A DNA stretch of 64,000 bases from Moritella sp. PE36 (lineage in GTDB: Bacteria > Pseudomonadota > Gammaproteobacteria > Enterobacterales > Moritellaceae): contig NZ_ABCQ01000005.1 of the NCBI RefSeq assembly GCF_000170855.1, forward strand, positions 62,001 through 126,000, read 5' to 3'. Under the pieces are notes generated by a model. It was not told where the DNA came from and searched no databases. It saw nothing but the letters and a program-made list of their open reading frames with translations. Shown here in pieces: positions 17,092 through 26,432 of this stretch (position 1 is the first letter of the stretch; each line of letters starts with the position of its first letter). The translations under genes and the position numbers were made by a program.

Positions 17092-17529
17092 ATGATCGCA
17101 TTGATCCAGCGTGTGCGCAAAGCAGATGTAAGCGTTGAAGATGAAATTATCGGTAACATAGGCCAAGGTTTATTGGTGTTATTAGGCGTTGAAAAAGGCG
17201 ATACCGAAGCGAAAGCGAAACGTTTGAGTGAGAAGTTATTAGCCTATCGCGTGTTTAGTGATAGCGATGATAAAATGAATTTAAATGTGCAGCAAGTTAA
17301 CGGTGAGCTGTTAGTTGTTTCGCAATTTACCCTCGCAGCTGATACCAATTCAGGTACCCGTCCGAGCTTTTCGACGGCTGCCGCGCCTGCTGATGCCAAT
17401 CATTTATATGAGTATTTTGTTGGCCAATGTCGGCAGAAACAGATAACGACAGAAACAGGACGCTTTGCTGCAGATATGCAAGTGTCGTTAGTCAATGATG
17501 GACCGGTTACTTTTTGGCTGCAAGTGTAG
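17092..17529 (+). CDS. dtd: D-aminoacyl-tRNA deacylase
   Basis: Dtd removes D-amino acids from tRNA. The 145-residue protein starts [15 protein letters not shown], carries the active-site segment [14 protein letters not shown] and the C-terminal Gly-cisPro motif [12 protein letters not shown] start at the ATG at 17092, which follows GAGGAAAGG; an upstream TTG at 17080 would add four residues and lie on the ribosome site. It lies 61 bases after the peptidase homologue. Confidence 0.96.
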   Translation: MIALIQRVRKADVSVEDEIIGNIGQGLLVLLGVEKGDTEAKAKRLSEKLLAYRVFSDSDDKMNLNVQQVNGELLVVSQFTLAADTNSGTRPSFSTAAAPADANHLYEYFVGQCRQKQITTETGRFAADMQVSLVNDGPVTFWLQV

Positions 17530-17552
17530 ATAGCAGACCATGAGTGATAGTA

Positions 17553-17713
17553 ATACCAATTGCATTAAGTAAGTGATCAATTATTTCGCAGGGAAAAGTG
17601 ACAATGACAAGACGTTAATTGCCGTAACTAGTTATTCTAATTACAAAATTAACAACGCAGTTAGTGCCAGTTTTAACCAGAAAGAATGATCATCTATTTA
17701 TTGTGATTGGTAT
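17553..17713. repeat. Palindrome-ended non-coding element, family B
   Basis: The ends match as inverted repeats: ATACCAATTGCATTAAGT... running to TGATCA on the left and TGATCA... running to GTGATTGGTAT on the right (outer eight bases ATACCAAT identical, with a matching TGATCA about 20 bases further in). The interior is about 107 bases with no gene. It contains TAGTTATTCTAA, then 13 bases, then AACGC, an arrangement found identically in the family A element. It sits between dtd and yiiD/fabY and ends 18 bases before the fabY ATG. Confidence 0.68.
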
Positions 17714-17731
17714 AATAGACAAGGAGAGACT

Positions 17732-18631
17732 ATGTTTCACGTGCATGTACCCGAAACGGAACAAGAGTTAGAAGATTATTATCATTTACGCTGGTCGCTG
17801 TTAAGAGCACCACTACAGCGTCCGCGTGGCACCGAGAAAGACATTTATGATGAACACAGTGAACATCGTATGATCTTGGATAATAGCGGCAGGCCAATCG
17901 CGTGTGGCCGGATCTATACCGCTGGTGCGGATGAATCACAAATTCACTATATGGCCGTTGATCCCAAGCACCGTAAGCAAGGTTTGGGTAGTTTGCTGAT
18001 CTCGGCATTGGAAGATGAAGCGTACAAAGCGGGTAGCGAACGAATTGTCATGAATGCGCGTGTTGAAGCTGTGCCGTTTTATGAAAAATGTGGCTTTTCT
18101 TTGGTTGGTAGTGGCCAAATCAGTGAGGGTGTTCGCCATCGTCAGATGATTAAAGAAGTGAACGCCATGGATAAAATCTTACGCCATCCAGAATGGTGTG
18201 CTGAGCTGCAAAAAGAGTGGGCAACTAAGATCCCGATTAGCCAACACATGGGCATTAATATTCGTCAATATAGCGGCTGGCGATTTGAAACTGCAGCCCC
18301 ATTAAACGCCAATGTGAACGTCCACGATACCATGTTTGCAGGCAGTATTTATAGTCAGGCTACGCTAACCGGTTGGGGATTAGTCTGGTTAATGTTAAAA
18401 GAGCAGGGGTTACTGGGGAATATCGTGCTGTCTAAAGGCAGCATTCATTATAAACGCCCGATTAATTTGGAACCGTTTGCGGTCGCACATAAATACCGGA
18501 TGAAGGGCAGTTTGCTGGAATTATTAGAGGGGCGTAACGCCAAACTTGATATTGACGTTGATGTTTATAGTGGTCCGAAATTGGCCGCGGTTTTTAGCGC
18601 GACCTTTGTGGTGATGCCTATCGGTGTGTAA
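17732..18631 (+). CDS. fabY: YiiD/FabY: GNAT domain fused to thioesterase-like domain
   Basis: A 299-residue two-domain protein. Residues 1-145 are a GNAT acetyltransferase-like domain with the acyl-CoA loop VDPKHRKQGLGSLLI. Residues 155-299 are a hot-dog-fold YiiD_C domain with NANVNVHDTMFAGSIYSQATLTGWGL. This is the architecture of E. coli YiiD, described as a malonyl-ACP decarboxylase (MadA/FabY) supplying acetyl-ACP for fatty acid initiation. AAGGAGA precedes the ATG. It follows dtd as in E. coli, with element B inserted between. Confidence 0.88.
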   Translation: MFHVHVPETEQELEDYYHLRWSLLRAPLQRPRGTEKDIYDEHSEHRMILDNSGRPIACGRIYTAGADESQIHYMAVDPKHRKQGLGSLLISALEDEAYKAGSERIVMNARVEAVPFYEKCGFSLVGSGQISEGVRHRQMIKEVNAMDKILRHPEWCAELQKEWATKIPISQHMGINIRQYSGWRFETAAPLNANVNVHDTMFAGSIYSQATLTGWGLVWLMLKEQGLLGNIVLSKGSIHYKRPINLEPFAVAHKYRMKGSLLELLEGRNAKLDIDVDVYSGPKLAAVFSATFVVMPIGV

Positions 18632-18668
18632 CCTCGCGTTGAGCCTACTACGTTATCAAATAACCGCG

Positions 18669-20741
18669 TCAGGCGTTGGAATAAATGTCTTTGTCTGCCA
18701 TCCAACGTTGGGTGATTGCATGGGCATTATCAGGGTGTTGTTGCAGTAAGTGGCGAGCAATATTTTGTACCAATGGGATCAAGTGTTGGTCACGGACTAA
18801 GTCCGCCACTTTTAGATCCGCAATCCCGGTTTGCTTACTCCCGAGCATTTCGCCAGGGCCACGGATCTCGAGGTCTCGTTGTGCAATCTTGAATCCGTCG
18901 GTGGTTTCCCGTAATACCGATAAACGTTTGCTACCGGTATCGGAAAGGGGTGCATGATAAAGCAATACACAGTGACTGGCGACTTTGCCACGACCCACAC
19001 GACCGCGCAGTTGATGTAATTGTGCCAGACCTAAACGTTCTGGATTTTCAATTATCATCAAACTGGCATTCGGTACATCAACCCCAACTTCAATCACGGT
19101 GGTGGCGACCAGTAAATCCAATTGTTTGGTTTTAAACGCGTCCATGACGTATTGTTTTTCAATGGATTTCATGCGTCCGTGCACTAAGCCAATCCGTAAA
19201 TCGGGTAACTGTTTTTGTAAATCATTGGCGGTATCTTCAGCCGCTTGCGCTTCTAATACGTCCGACTCTTCAATCAGGGTACAGACCCAATAGACTTGAC
19301 GACCTTCATTTTTAACCGCTAATTCGACGCGTTCAATGATTTTACTGCGTTTGGTATCGGGCATGACGACGGTGGTGATCGGCGTTCGCCCCGGCGGTAG
19401 TTCATCAATAACCGATGTATTTAAGTCCGCATACGCGGTCATGGCTAAGGTGCGCGGGATCGGCGTCGCCGTCATAAATAATTGGTGCGGGTATAAACCA
19501 TTGACCGCCCCTTTTTCACGTAGGGCGAGGCGTTGCTCGACACCAAAGCGATGTTGTTCATCAATAATCACCAAGGTTAAATTTAAGAATTTCACCGCCG
19601 CTTGGAAAATGGCATGGGTACCGACAATCATCTGTGTTTCGCCACTGGCAATCGATGCGAGCTCTGCTTCTCGGGCTTTGCCCTTTTGTTTACCGGATAA
19701 CCAACCGACTTTGATGCCCAGTTTATTGAACCAGCCTTTGAAATTAAGCGCATGTTGCTCGGCTAATATTTCAGTGGGTGCCATCAATGCCACTTGATAG
19801 CCATTACCGATAGCCTGTAGAGCCGCTAGCGCTGCGACAAGGGTTTTTCCTGACCCTACGTCACCTTGGATTAATCGCATCATAGGATAGCCTTTCTGGA
19901 GGTCCTGCTGGATCTCACCGACAACACGTTGTTGCGCATTGGTTGGCGTAAAAGGTAATTGTGCTAAAAATTTATCGGTAAGGGTTTTGTGCGCTGGCAA
20001 TTTGATGGCGGGATGCTGCTGCATTTTCTTGCGCAATTGCAGCATACTGATATTTTGCGCCAGCAGTTCTTCGATAATCAGACGTTGTTGCGCGGGGTGC
20101 TGACCTTGTTCTAACAGTTCAAGCGACACATCGGGTGTTGGTCGGTGCAATAATTGGATTGCATGATTTAACTCTATTTGCCCTGTATACAGTCCTTTCG
20201 GTAGCAATTCTTGTAATGTGGTTTGGCTGAGGTGCTGCAGTGCTTGGTCGGTCAGATTACGCAAGGTTAATTGCTTTAAGCCTTCTGTGGAAGGATATAT
20301 TGGTGTCAGCGTTTCTGCACTCATCTCTGAGCTGGTTGCATGCGCGAGTTTATATTCAGGATGGACAATTTCATAACCAAAGCGACCACGGCGGAATTCG
20401 CCAAATGCGGTAATGGTTTTACCGACACTGAAACTGTTTTTTTGTCCGGCATTAAAATGGAAAAATAATAACGTGATGATGCCGGTGCCGTCGTTGACTT
20501 TACAAGACATGATCTTGCGTTTACCAAAGGTGACATCGCAGCTGACTATCTCGCCTTCGATAGTACCATGCAGACCGGGTAATAGGTCTTGGATAGGATA
20601 GATGGTCGTGCGATCCTGATAGCGACTTGGCAGGTGAAAAAGCAGATCCTGAACCGTCATTAGGTTCAGCTTCGCTAACTTGTCGGCCATTTTGGCGCCA
20701 ACACCTTTTAATTCGATAACCGGGATCTTATCTAATCGCAT
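18669..20741 (-). CDS. recG: ATP-dependent DNA helicase RecG
   Basis: RecG reverses stalled replication forks and moves branched DNA. The 690-residue protein has the N-terminal wedge/OB domain (QDLLFHLPSRYQDRT), Walker A GDVGSGKT, the DEQH box in IIDEQHRFGV, motif FMTATPIPRTLA, and the C-terminal helicase lobe with QLRGRVGRG. Length is normal. It is the last gene of the gmk-rpoZ-spoT-trmH-recG series. A LexA-like site lies just upstream. Confidence 0.97.
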   Translation of the reverse strand: MRLDKIPVIELKGVGAKMADKLAKLNLMTVQDLLFHLPSRYQDRTTIYPIQDLLPGLHGTIEGEIVSCDVTFGKRKIMSCKVNDGTGIITLLFFHFNAGQKNSFSVGKTITAFGEFRRGRFGYEIVHPEYKLAHATSSEMSAETLTPIYPSTEGLKQLTLRNLTDQALQHLSQTTLQELLPKGLYTGQIELNHAIQLLHRPTPDVSLELLEQGQHPAQQRLIIEELLAQNISMLQLRKKMQQHPAIKLPAHKTLTDKFLAQLPFTPTNAQQRVVGEIQQDLQKGYPMMRLIQGDVGSGKTLVAALAALQAIGNGYQVALMAPTEILAEQHALNFKGWFNKLGIKVGWLSGKQKGKAREAELASIASGETQMIVGTHAIFQAAVKFLNLTLVIIDEQHRFGVEQRLALREKGAVNGLYPHQLFMTATPIPRTLAMTAYADLNTSVIDELPPGRTPITTVVMPDTKRSKIIERVELAVKNEGRQVYWVCTLIEESDVLEAQAAEDTANDLQKQLPDLRIGLVHGRMKSIEKQYVMDAFKTKQLDLLVATTVIEVGVDVPNASLMIIENPERLGLAQLHQLRGRVGRGKVASHCVLLYHAPLSDTGSKRLSVLRETTDGFKIAQRDLEIRGPGEMLGSKQTGIADLKVADLVRDQHLIPLVQNIARHLLQQHPDNAHAITQRWMADKDIYSNA

Positions 20742-20756
20742 AATTACTCACGAATC

Positions 20757-20776
20757 TACTGTATATATAAACATAT
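20757..20776. promoter_or_regulatory. LexA-like site before recG
   Basis: TACTGTATATATAAACATAT agrees with the E. coli LexA consensus TACTGTATATATATACAGTA at 16 of 20 positions, including CTGT and the AT alternation, but the right half is ACAT rather than ACAG. It lies 16 bases before the recG ATG. Confidence 0.35.
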
Positions 20777-20791
20777 ATTATCAGAAGACTT

Positions 20792-20841
20792 ATACCCAAG
20801 CTACTTCAAAATGATATAGCATCTTGAAGTAACTTGGGTAT
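20792..20841. repeat. Family A element, hairpin-only copy
   Basis: ATACCCAAGCTACTTCAA... and ...TTGAAGTAACTTGGGTAT form a near-perfect 23-base hairpin around a few bases. The sequence equals the two ends of the 262-base element at 14696-14957 joined without its interior. Located between recG and trmH, it could serve as a folded RNA or weak terminator. Confidence 0.75.
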
Positions 20842-20854
20842 GGATTATATTAGC

Positions 20855-21541
20855 CTAGTTTGAACTACGTAGTGCATCCCACCACGATTCGTCAGCAACA
20901 ATTTGGCCTTCTGCATCTAACTCAGGGTAAGCTAAACCTTTACGCTTGCATGCTTTCGCATAGACAGGATGGCCGCCTTCAAAGAAGATTTTGTGCTGTT
21001 CTTCAGCGGATAGTTTGCTTTCGCCTTGGTACATGCCGGCATTATCACGTTGACGCTGTGCTTCATACAAGATAGTCGCCGTTGCGACTGATACGTTTAA
21101 CGATTGCACCATGCCAACCATAGGGATGATGATATCTTGATCGGCAAGTGCCAATGCTTCGGCACTGATACCGGTCTTTTCTTGACCCATTAAGATCGCC
21201 GTTGGTTTGGTATAGTCAATGTCACGGAAATCAACAGCAGTGTCAGACAGGTTAGTTGCAAGTACTTGCATGCCTTGGGCTTTTAATTCTTTGATTGCTG
21301 CAGCAATGTTATCGTGAGAGTGTACTTTTACCCAGTTTTGGCTGCCTGTTGCAGTGCCACCCGATACCTTTGTTGGACGTATAGACCATACCGCGTGAAC
21401 ATTGTTGACACCAACAGCATCGCAAGTTCTGACTACGGCTGCAAGGTTATGTGGTTTATGCACAGATTCCATACATACAGTAAGATCTGGTTGGCGGTGT
21501 TGGAGCATTTTAGTAATGCGTTCGAGACGTTCTGGGGTCAT
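20855..21541 (-). CDS. trmH: tRNA (guanosine-18-2'-O)-methyltransferase TrmH
   Basis: A 228-residue SPOUT-class methyltransferase. Motif 1 is VHKPHNLAAVVRTCDAVGV, motif 2 ILMGQEKTGIS, and motif 3 (the knot, SAM site) IPMVGMVQSLNVSVATA. The N-terminal TPERLERITKMLQHRQPDL is TrmH-type. It methylates the 2'-OH of G18 in tRNA. It lies between spoT and recG as in E. coli, separated from spoT by about 190 bases that contain no gene. Confidence 0.96.
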   Translation of the reverse strand: MTPERLERITKMLQHRQPDLTVCMESVHKPHNLAAVVRTCDAVGVNNVHAVWSIRPTKVSGGTATGSQNWVKVHSHDNIAAAIKELKAQGMQVLATNLSDTAVDFRDIDYTKPTAILMGQEKTGISAEALALADQDIIIPMVGMVQSLNVSVATATILYEAQRQRDNAGMYQGESKLSAEEQHKIFFEGGHPVYAKACKRKGLAYPELDAEGQIVADESWWDALRSSN

Positions 21542-21733
21542 GGTCTTACTCTATCAGATTTAATTGGCGAGGTATTATACCCAAATCACGGGCTAATGCG
21601 AGTATCTGAATTTAGCTTAGACGGGTTTGGGACGGTCGAATGAGGCTTGCATAGCGAAGCAGTCTTTCACAACGGCTTCGCTATCATTGAACTAACACTT
21701 TGTTATACACGCATTACATTGCTAGTTGCAGGT

Positions 21734-23857
21734 TTAGTTATAACTGCGTGATATTTTTAGTACGTCTTGCAGGGTGCGGATCTTCTTCATGACATCGGCC
21801 ACATGTTTACGGTTTTTCGCGGTAATGAGAATATCAACGTTATACACACGGGCATCTTTTTCGTCGGTAACAATGTTATGAATATTGGCGCCAGTCGAGG
21901 CTACTGTATTGGTCAGTTTTGCTAATACACCTTGGTGATTAACGACTTGAATACGGATCTCGGTTTTAAACTCTTGACTAGGGTCGATATTTTCATCCCA
22001 TTCAACAGGGATATAACGATCCGGTTCATTTTGATAACCGTGAATATTACGACAGGTCTCAATATGTATCACCAGACCTTTACCTGGGCTTAAATGGGCC
22101 ACAATGGCATCACCTGGAATTGGGTGACAGCAGTTAGCAAAACTAACGAGCATGCCTTCTGCACCCTTAATCGGCATTTTGCCTTGTTCTTCCGAGCGCG
22201 GTGTAAGGTCGGTAAGTTCATCTACCCGGCCTTGTAGACGACGGGCAATGACAATGCTCATCATGTTACCTAAACCGATCTCGATAAGCAGCGCATCTAG
22301 GTTTTCGCACTTCGTATCTGCCAGGACTTGGGTTAAATTGTCTGCGGCTATATCATCAATTTTGACCCCGTTGAGGGCATGATTTAAGAGACGACGACCC
22401 AGGATGATCGAATCTTCGGTGCGCATGTTTTTCAATTGCTGACGGACACTAGCACGCGCTCTACCGGTGACAATGAAGTTTAACCATGCTGCATTTGGAC
22501 GCGCACCTGGTGCGGTAATAATTTCGACAGTCTGACCATTTTTCAACGGTTGACTAAGCGCATGTGGCTGACGGTTTACACGCGCGCCTACACAAGTATG
22601 ACCGACATCAGTATGGATTGAATAAGCCACGTCTACTGGGGTTGCACCGCGTGGTAATTCGATGATCTTACCTTTCGGGGTGAACACATAAATCTCATCT
22701 GGGAACAGATCGGTTTTCACACTTTCGATAAATTCAAACGATGAACCAGCGCTTTGCTGTAATTCGAGTAAGCTTTGCATCCACTTTTGTGCACGTAATT
22801 GTGCGGTGGTATTAATTTTGTCTGCACCTTGTTTATATGACCAATGCGCAGCAACACCACGGTCAGCCATCAGATCCATATCTTTGGTACGGATTTGAAT
22901 TTCCAGAGGTACGCCGTGTGGGCCAACCAAGGAAGTATGCAGAGATTGATAACCATTGGTTTTTGGAATGGCAATATAATCTTTAAAGCGGGTTATCTTT
23001 GGTTTGTACAAACTGTGCATTTGGCCAAGCACACGATAACAAGTATCAAGGTCTTCAACGATGATCCTAAACGCATAAATATCGACTACTTCATGGAACT
23101 GAACGCGTTTCTTTTTCATCTTGTTGTAGATACTAAAGATCAGTTTTTCGCGGCCATGAGTCGTCGCTGGTACACCTGCTTCGGCTAAACGGCCTTCAAT
23201 TTCTTGACTGATGTTAGACATGACTTCTTTACGATTTCCCCGCGCTGATTTGACTGATTCAGCAAGAATACGGTAACGCATTGGGTACATGGCTTCTAAC
23301 CCAAGTTCTTCTAATTCATTTTTTATATTATGAATACCAAGGCGATTAGCAATCGGGGCAAAAATTTCTAATGTTTCGCTAGCAATACGGCGGCGTTTGT
23401 CAGGTCGTAATGCGCCTATGGTACGCATGTTGTGGGTGCGATCGGCCAGTTTGATTAAGATAACGCGAATGTCTTGCACCATCGCCATGAACATTTTGCG
23501 GAAATTTTCTGCTTGTGCTTCTTTGCGATCGCGGAATTTTAGCTTATCCAGCTTAGAGACACCTTCAACCAATTCAGCCACTGTGCTGCCAAATAATGAC
23601 GCAAGGTCTTCTTGCGTTGTTGGGGTATCTTCAATCACATCATGGAGCAGGGCTGCCATAATCGTTTTATGATCAAGACGCATTTCAGCAAGAATTTCAG
23701 CAACGGCAACGGGGTGAATAATATAAGGTTCACCCGTACTTCTTTTTTGAGGTAGGTGCGCTTCCCGCGCGACTAAATAAGCATGCTCAATGAGTTCGAC
23801 TTGTTCAACCGATAGATAGGTTGATGTCGTTGCTTTTAAATTTGCGAATATATGCAA
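21734..23857 (-). CDS. spoT: Bifunctional (p)ppGpp synthetase/hydrolase SpoT
   Basis: A 707-residue RelA/SpoT homologue. The HD hydrolase domain is intact (ALLHDVIEDT and the second motif KLADRTHNMRT), followed by the synthetase domain (YAFRIIVEDLDTCYRVLGQMH, KDYIAIPKTNGYQSLHT, QIRTKDMD), a TGS domain, and a C-terminal ACT domain. The active HD residues point to SpoT rather than RelA. It controls the stringent response. It starts 256 bases after the rpoZ stop, with a terminator between. Confidence 0.97.
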   Translation of the reverse strand: MHIFANLKATTSTYLSVEQVELIEHAYLVAREAHLPQKRSTGEPYIIHPVAVAEILAEMRLDHKTIMAALLHDVIEDTPTTQEDLASLFGSTVAELVEGVSKLDKLKFRDRKEAQAENFRKMFMAMVQDIRVILIKLADRTHNMRTIGALRPDKRRRIASETLEIFAPIANRLGIHNIKNELEELGLEAMYPMRYRILAESVKSARGNRKEVMSNISQEIEGRLAEAGVPATTHGREKLIFSIYNKMKKKRVQFHEVVDIYAFRIIVEDLDTCYRVLGQMHSLYKPKITRFKDYIAIPKTNGYQSLHTSLVGPHGVPLEIQIRTKDMDLMADRGVAAHWSYKQGADKINTTAQLRAQKWMQSLLELQQSAGSSFEFIESVKTDLFPDEIYVFTPKGKIIELPRGATPVDVAYSIHTDVGHTCVGARVNRQPHALSQPLKNGQTVEIITAPGARPNAAWLNFIVTGRARASVRQQLKNMRTEDSIILGRRLLNHALNGVKIDDIAADNLTQVLADTKCENLDALLIEIGLGNMMSIVIARRLQGRVDELTDLTPRSEEQGKMPIKGAEGMLVSFANCCHPIPGDAIVAHLSPGKGLVIHIETCRNIHGYQNEPDRYIPVEWDENIDPSQEFKTEIRIQVVNHQGVLAKLTNTVASTGANIHNIVTDEKDARVYNVDILITAKNRKHVADVMKKIRTLQDVLKISRSYN

Positions 23858-24060
23858 GTACAGCCTCGTTACTGAAAAGTTGATATAAATGAGATGGTAT
23901 TATTAGCAAGATAATCAAAAGTGGGAGCAATTGCACCTTTAAATTTACATCTTGGTCATATTTCTGCCAACTCAATCTAGAATTAGCAATTTGGGTATTG
24001 GGAATATAAAAAAGTATAAAAACTTATAAATCCGTTTTTGGCTGGATCATAGGTATTAAA

Positions 24061-24084
24061 AAAGGTGCAATATGCACCTTTTTT
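24061..24084. terminator. Terminator between rpoZ and spoT
   Basis: AAAGGTGCA / TGCACCTTT stem with T run on one side and A run on the other, 30-50 bases after the rpoZ stop on the minus strand. It would end or reduce gmk-rpoZ transcription before spoT. Confidence 0.85.
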
Positions 24085-24112
24085 ATAAAATCATCAAAAA
24101 GATGATTTGGTA

Positions 24113-24388
24113 TTAACCACGACCTTCAGCGATTGCTGCTACTGCTGCAATTTGCTGTGCTTCGTGTTCTTGCTGCTCTTGACGATCGCCAGCATCCATC
24201 AATTCGTTAGTAATTAGACCTGCTTCAATTTCACGAAGGGCGATTACAGTAGGCTTATCATTCTCTGGTGCTACTAGAGGTTCTTTACCATGAATCTGTA
24301 ATTGACGAGCGCGACGTGCCGCCATTAATATTAGGTCAAAACGATTACCAACCTGTTGTACAGCATTTTCTACAGTTACGCGTGCCAT
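24113..24388 (-). CDS. rpoZ: RNA polymerase omega subunit
   Basis: Ninety-one residues starting [31 protein letters not shown], the classic omega sequence, with [15 protein letters not shown] following. Omega helps assemble RNA polymerase and contributes to ppGpp response. The tail is Gln/Ala/Glu rich as usual. It lies 59 bases after gmk. Confidence 0.98.
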   Translation of the reverse strand: MARVTVENAVQQVGNRFDLILMAARRARQLQIHGKEPLVAPENDKPTVIALREIEAGLITNELMDAGDRQEQQEHEAQQIAAVAAIAEGRG

Positions 24389-24447
24389 GCAGGATCTCCC
24401 AGTGAATTAAGTCTAAAAAATGACGAGAAACTATACTTTATTTTTGC

Positions 24448-25131
<684 letters not shown>

Positions 25132-25243
25132 TTAAACTGCTTTAATGCTTTACTCTGTCACAGCCACAAAAAAGAGTTGTAAACTGTGCACTTATTATGT
25201 GACTCCAGCAACTACTTAATGGGTGAGTGGTGTTGATGACCGG

Positions 25244-25762
25244 TTAGTTACCGATATTTTTAATGGCGTTATCGAGTTGCTTGCCGTGGTTGTCCATTAA
25301 TGTTTGAATATTTTTGGCATCTTGCAAGGTATTAAACGCATTGGCGAGTGGGTGTCTCAGTAGGGTGTCGGTGGCAGATGTTTGCGGTTGCTCATTTTCG
25401 CCTGTCATTGCTGCAGTATGTGATTTGTTATTAACGGCTAGAGATGAGTTGGCTGTGATCGTGATCGCGTTGGTTTGCGCGTTCTGGTTGCGATTGGGTT
25501 GGTTGTTCTCGTCGTCGGTAAAGTGCCATTGACCTTGGTCATCTTGCCAGCGATAAAGCGTAACTGATTTGGGGCTGTCATTACTGTCTGCAAATATTTC
25601 ACGTTGAGTATTGCTGATACTGGTTGTTACTTGCGCAAAGGCATGGGTAATATCTTGTTGAATAACGGCGGGAGTTAGTGATTTTTGTCCATCAGGTTTG
25701 CTAATAAAAAACAATGAAATGACGGCGCAGAGCATTAACGAGATCAAAAATTTATAAAACAT
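25244..25762 (-). CDS. DUF4124 membrane-anchored protein
   Basis: A 172-residue protein with an N-terminal hydrophobic helix (FLISLMLCAVISLFFI) and a DUF4124 domain in the middle (TLYRWQDDQGQWHFTDDEN). It is distantly like the protein at 10227-10748, but otherwise low-complexity and rich in Asn, Gln and Thr. It is probably tethered in the inner membrane facing the periplasm. I take the ATG at 25762, not the GTG at 25771, which lies too close to AAGGA. The function is unknown. Confidence 0.68.
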   Translation of the reverse strand: MFYKFLISLMLCAVISLFFISKPDGQKSLTPAVIQQDITHAFAQVTTSISNTQREIFADSNDSPKSVTLYRWQDDQGQWHFTDDENNQPNRNQNAQTNAITITANSSLAVNNKSHTAAMTGENEQPQTSATDTLLRHPLANAFNTLQDAKNIQTLMDNHGKQLDNAIKNIGN

Positions 25763-25810
25763 AGCTATCACAATCCTTGTTTAGCTGTTGTTTAAACTAT
25801 TTAGATTTTA

Positions 25811-25851
25811 CCAATTGCACTAAACAGCAATCTGCTGGTTTAGTGCAATTG
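25811..25851. repeat. Long hairpin with family-B-like ends
   Basis: CCAATTGCACTAAAC-agca and tgctg-GTTTAGTGCAATTGG pair over about 19 bases with one bulge. The outer TACCAATTGCA resembles the left end of the element at 17553. It lies between the glutaredoxin and DUF4124 genes and may end transcription, though no T run follows. Confidence 0.55.
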
Positions 25852-25905
25852 GCTGTGCACTTATTTAGTTAAAAAAGAGACTCATTTAGTTAAAAAGAGA
25901 CTAAA

Positions 25906-26265
25906 TTAAGCAAATTTCTTTTCTAAGTGTGCAATGATGTCATTTGACTCATACATCCATTGTACTTGACCGTTTTCTTCAATACGCAGGCAAGGTACTT
26001 TACGTCGACCACCTTGTTGCTCAAGTTCGTTACCAAACGTGGCATCGTTTTTCGCATCACGTACTGTGATATCTAAGTTTAAACGTTTCATGCTACGGCG
26101 TACTTTTACACAAAATGGGCAAGCCTCAAATTGGTAAAGTGACATGTTATTAATCTCACTATCAACCTTTGCTTGTTCATCCGCAGGACGTTTCATGCTT
26201 TTTGGTGAAAAGATGAAATTAAGCGTTAAAATAAGACGACCTAGTAACCAGCGAACAACTTTCAT
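25906..26265 (-). CDS. Membrane-anchored glutaredoxin-like protein
   Basis: A 119-residue protein with an N-terminal hydrophobic stretch (WLLGRLILTLNFIF) and a glutaredoxin domain holding the dithiol motif CPFC (FEACPFCVKVRRSMKRL), cis-Pro region RKVPCLRI and closing YESNDIIAHLEKKF. It probably reduces disulfides or mixed glutathione disulfides near the membrane. I start at the ATG at 26265; the longer frame to 26313 has no ribosome site. The position after an oxidoreductase/TetR pair hints at redox stress. Confidence 0.85.
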   Translation of the reverse strand: MKVVRWLLGRLILTLNFIFSPKSMKRPADEQAKVDSEINNMSLYQFEACPFCVKVRRSMKRLNLDITVRDAKNDATFGNELEQQGGRRKVPCLRIEENGQVQWMYESNDIIAHLEKKFA

Positions 26266-26308
26266 GAATAAATACCTTGTGAAAATAGGGTGAATTTTTC
26301 GGTATGCT

Positions 26309-26424
26309 AACACATTTATAGCCAGTTAGGCGACGTCCAGCGCAGCCCCCTACTGTATAGCAATAGGGCACTGAACTTAGACTTGATTAGTTATTCTTTA
26401 TAATCAGGACGATATAAATGTGTT
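26309..26424. repeat. Inverted repeat bracketing the gap before the flavin oxidoreductase
   Basis: AACACATTTATA at 26309-26320 and TATAAATGTGTT at 26413-26424 are perfect 12-base inverted repeats 92 bases apart. The space between has a smaller pair (CCCTA/TAGGG) and the string TAGTTATTCT, part of the core shared by elements A and B. No gene lies inside. The left arm overlaps the region upstream of the glutaredoxin start. Confidence 0.45.
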
Positions 26425-26432
26425 CGCCGTGA

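Noticed and set aside
21542-21733. Degenerate family A copy (TATACCCAAATCACGGG ... CGGGTTTGGGA) between spoT and trmH
   Set aside because: Only the outer few bases match; arms are too divergent to call an element.
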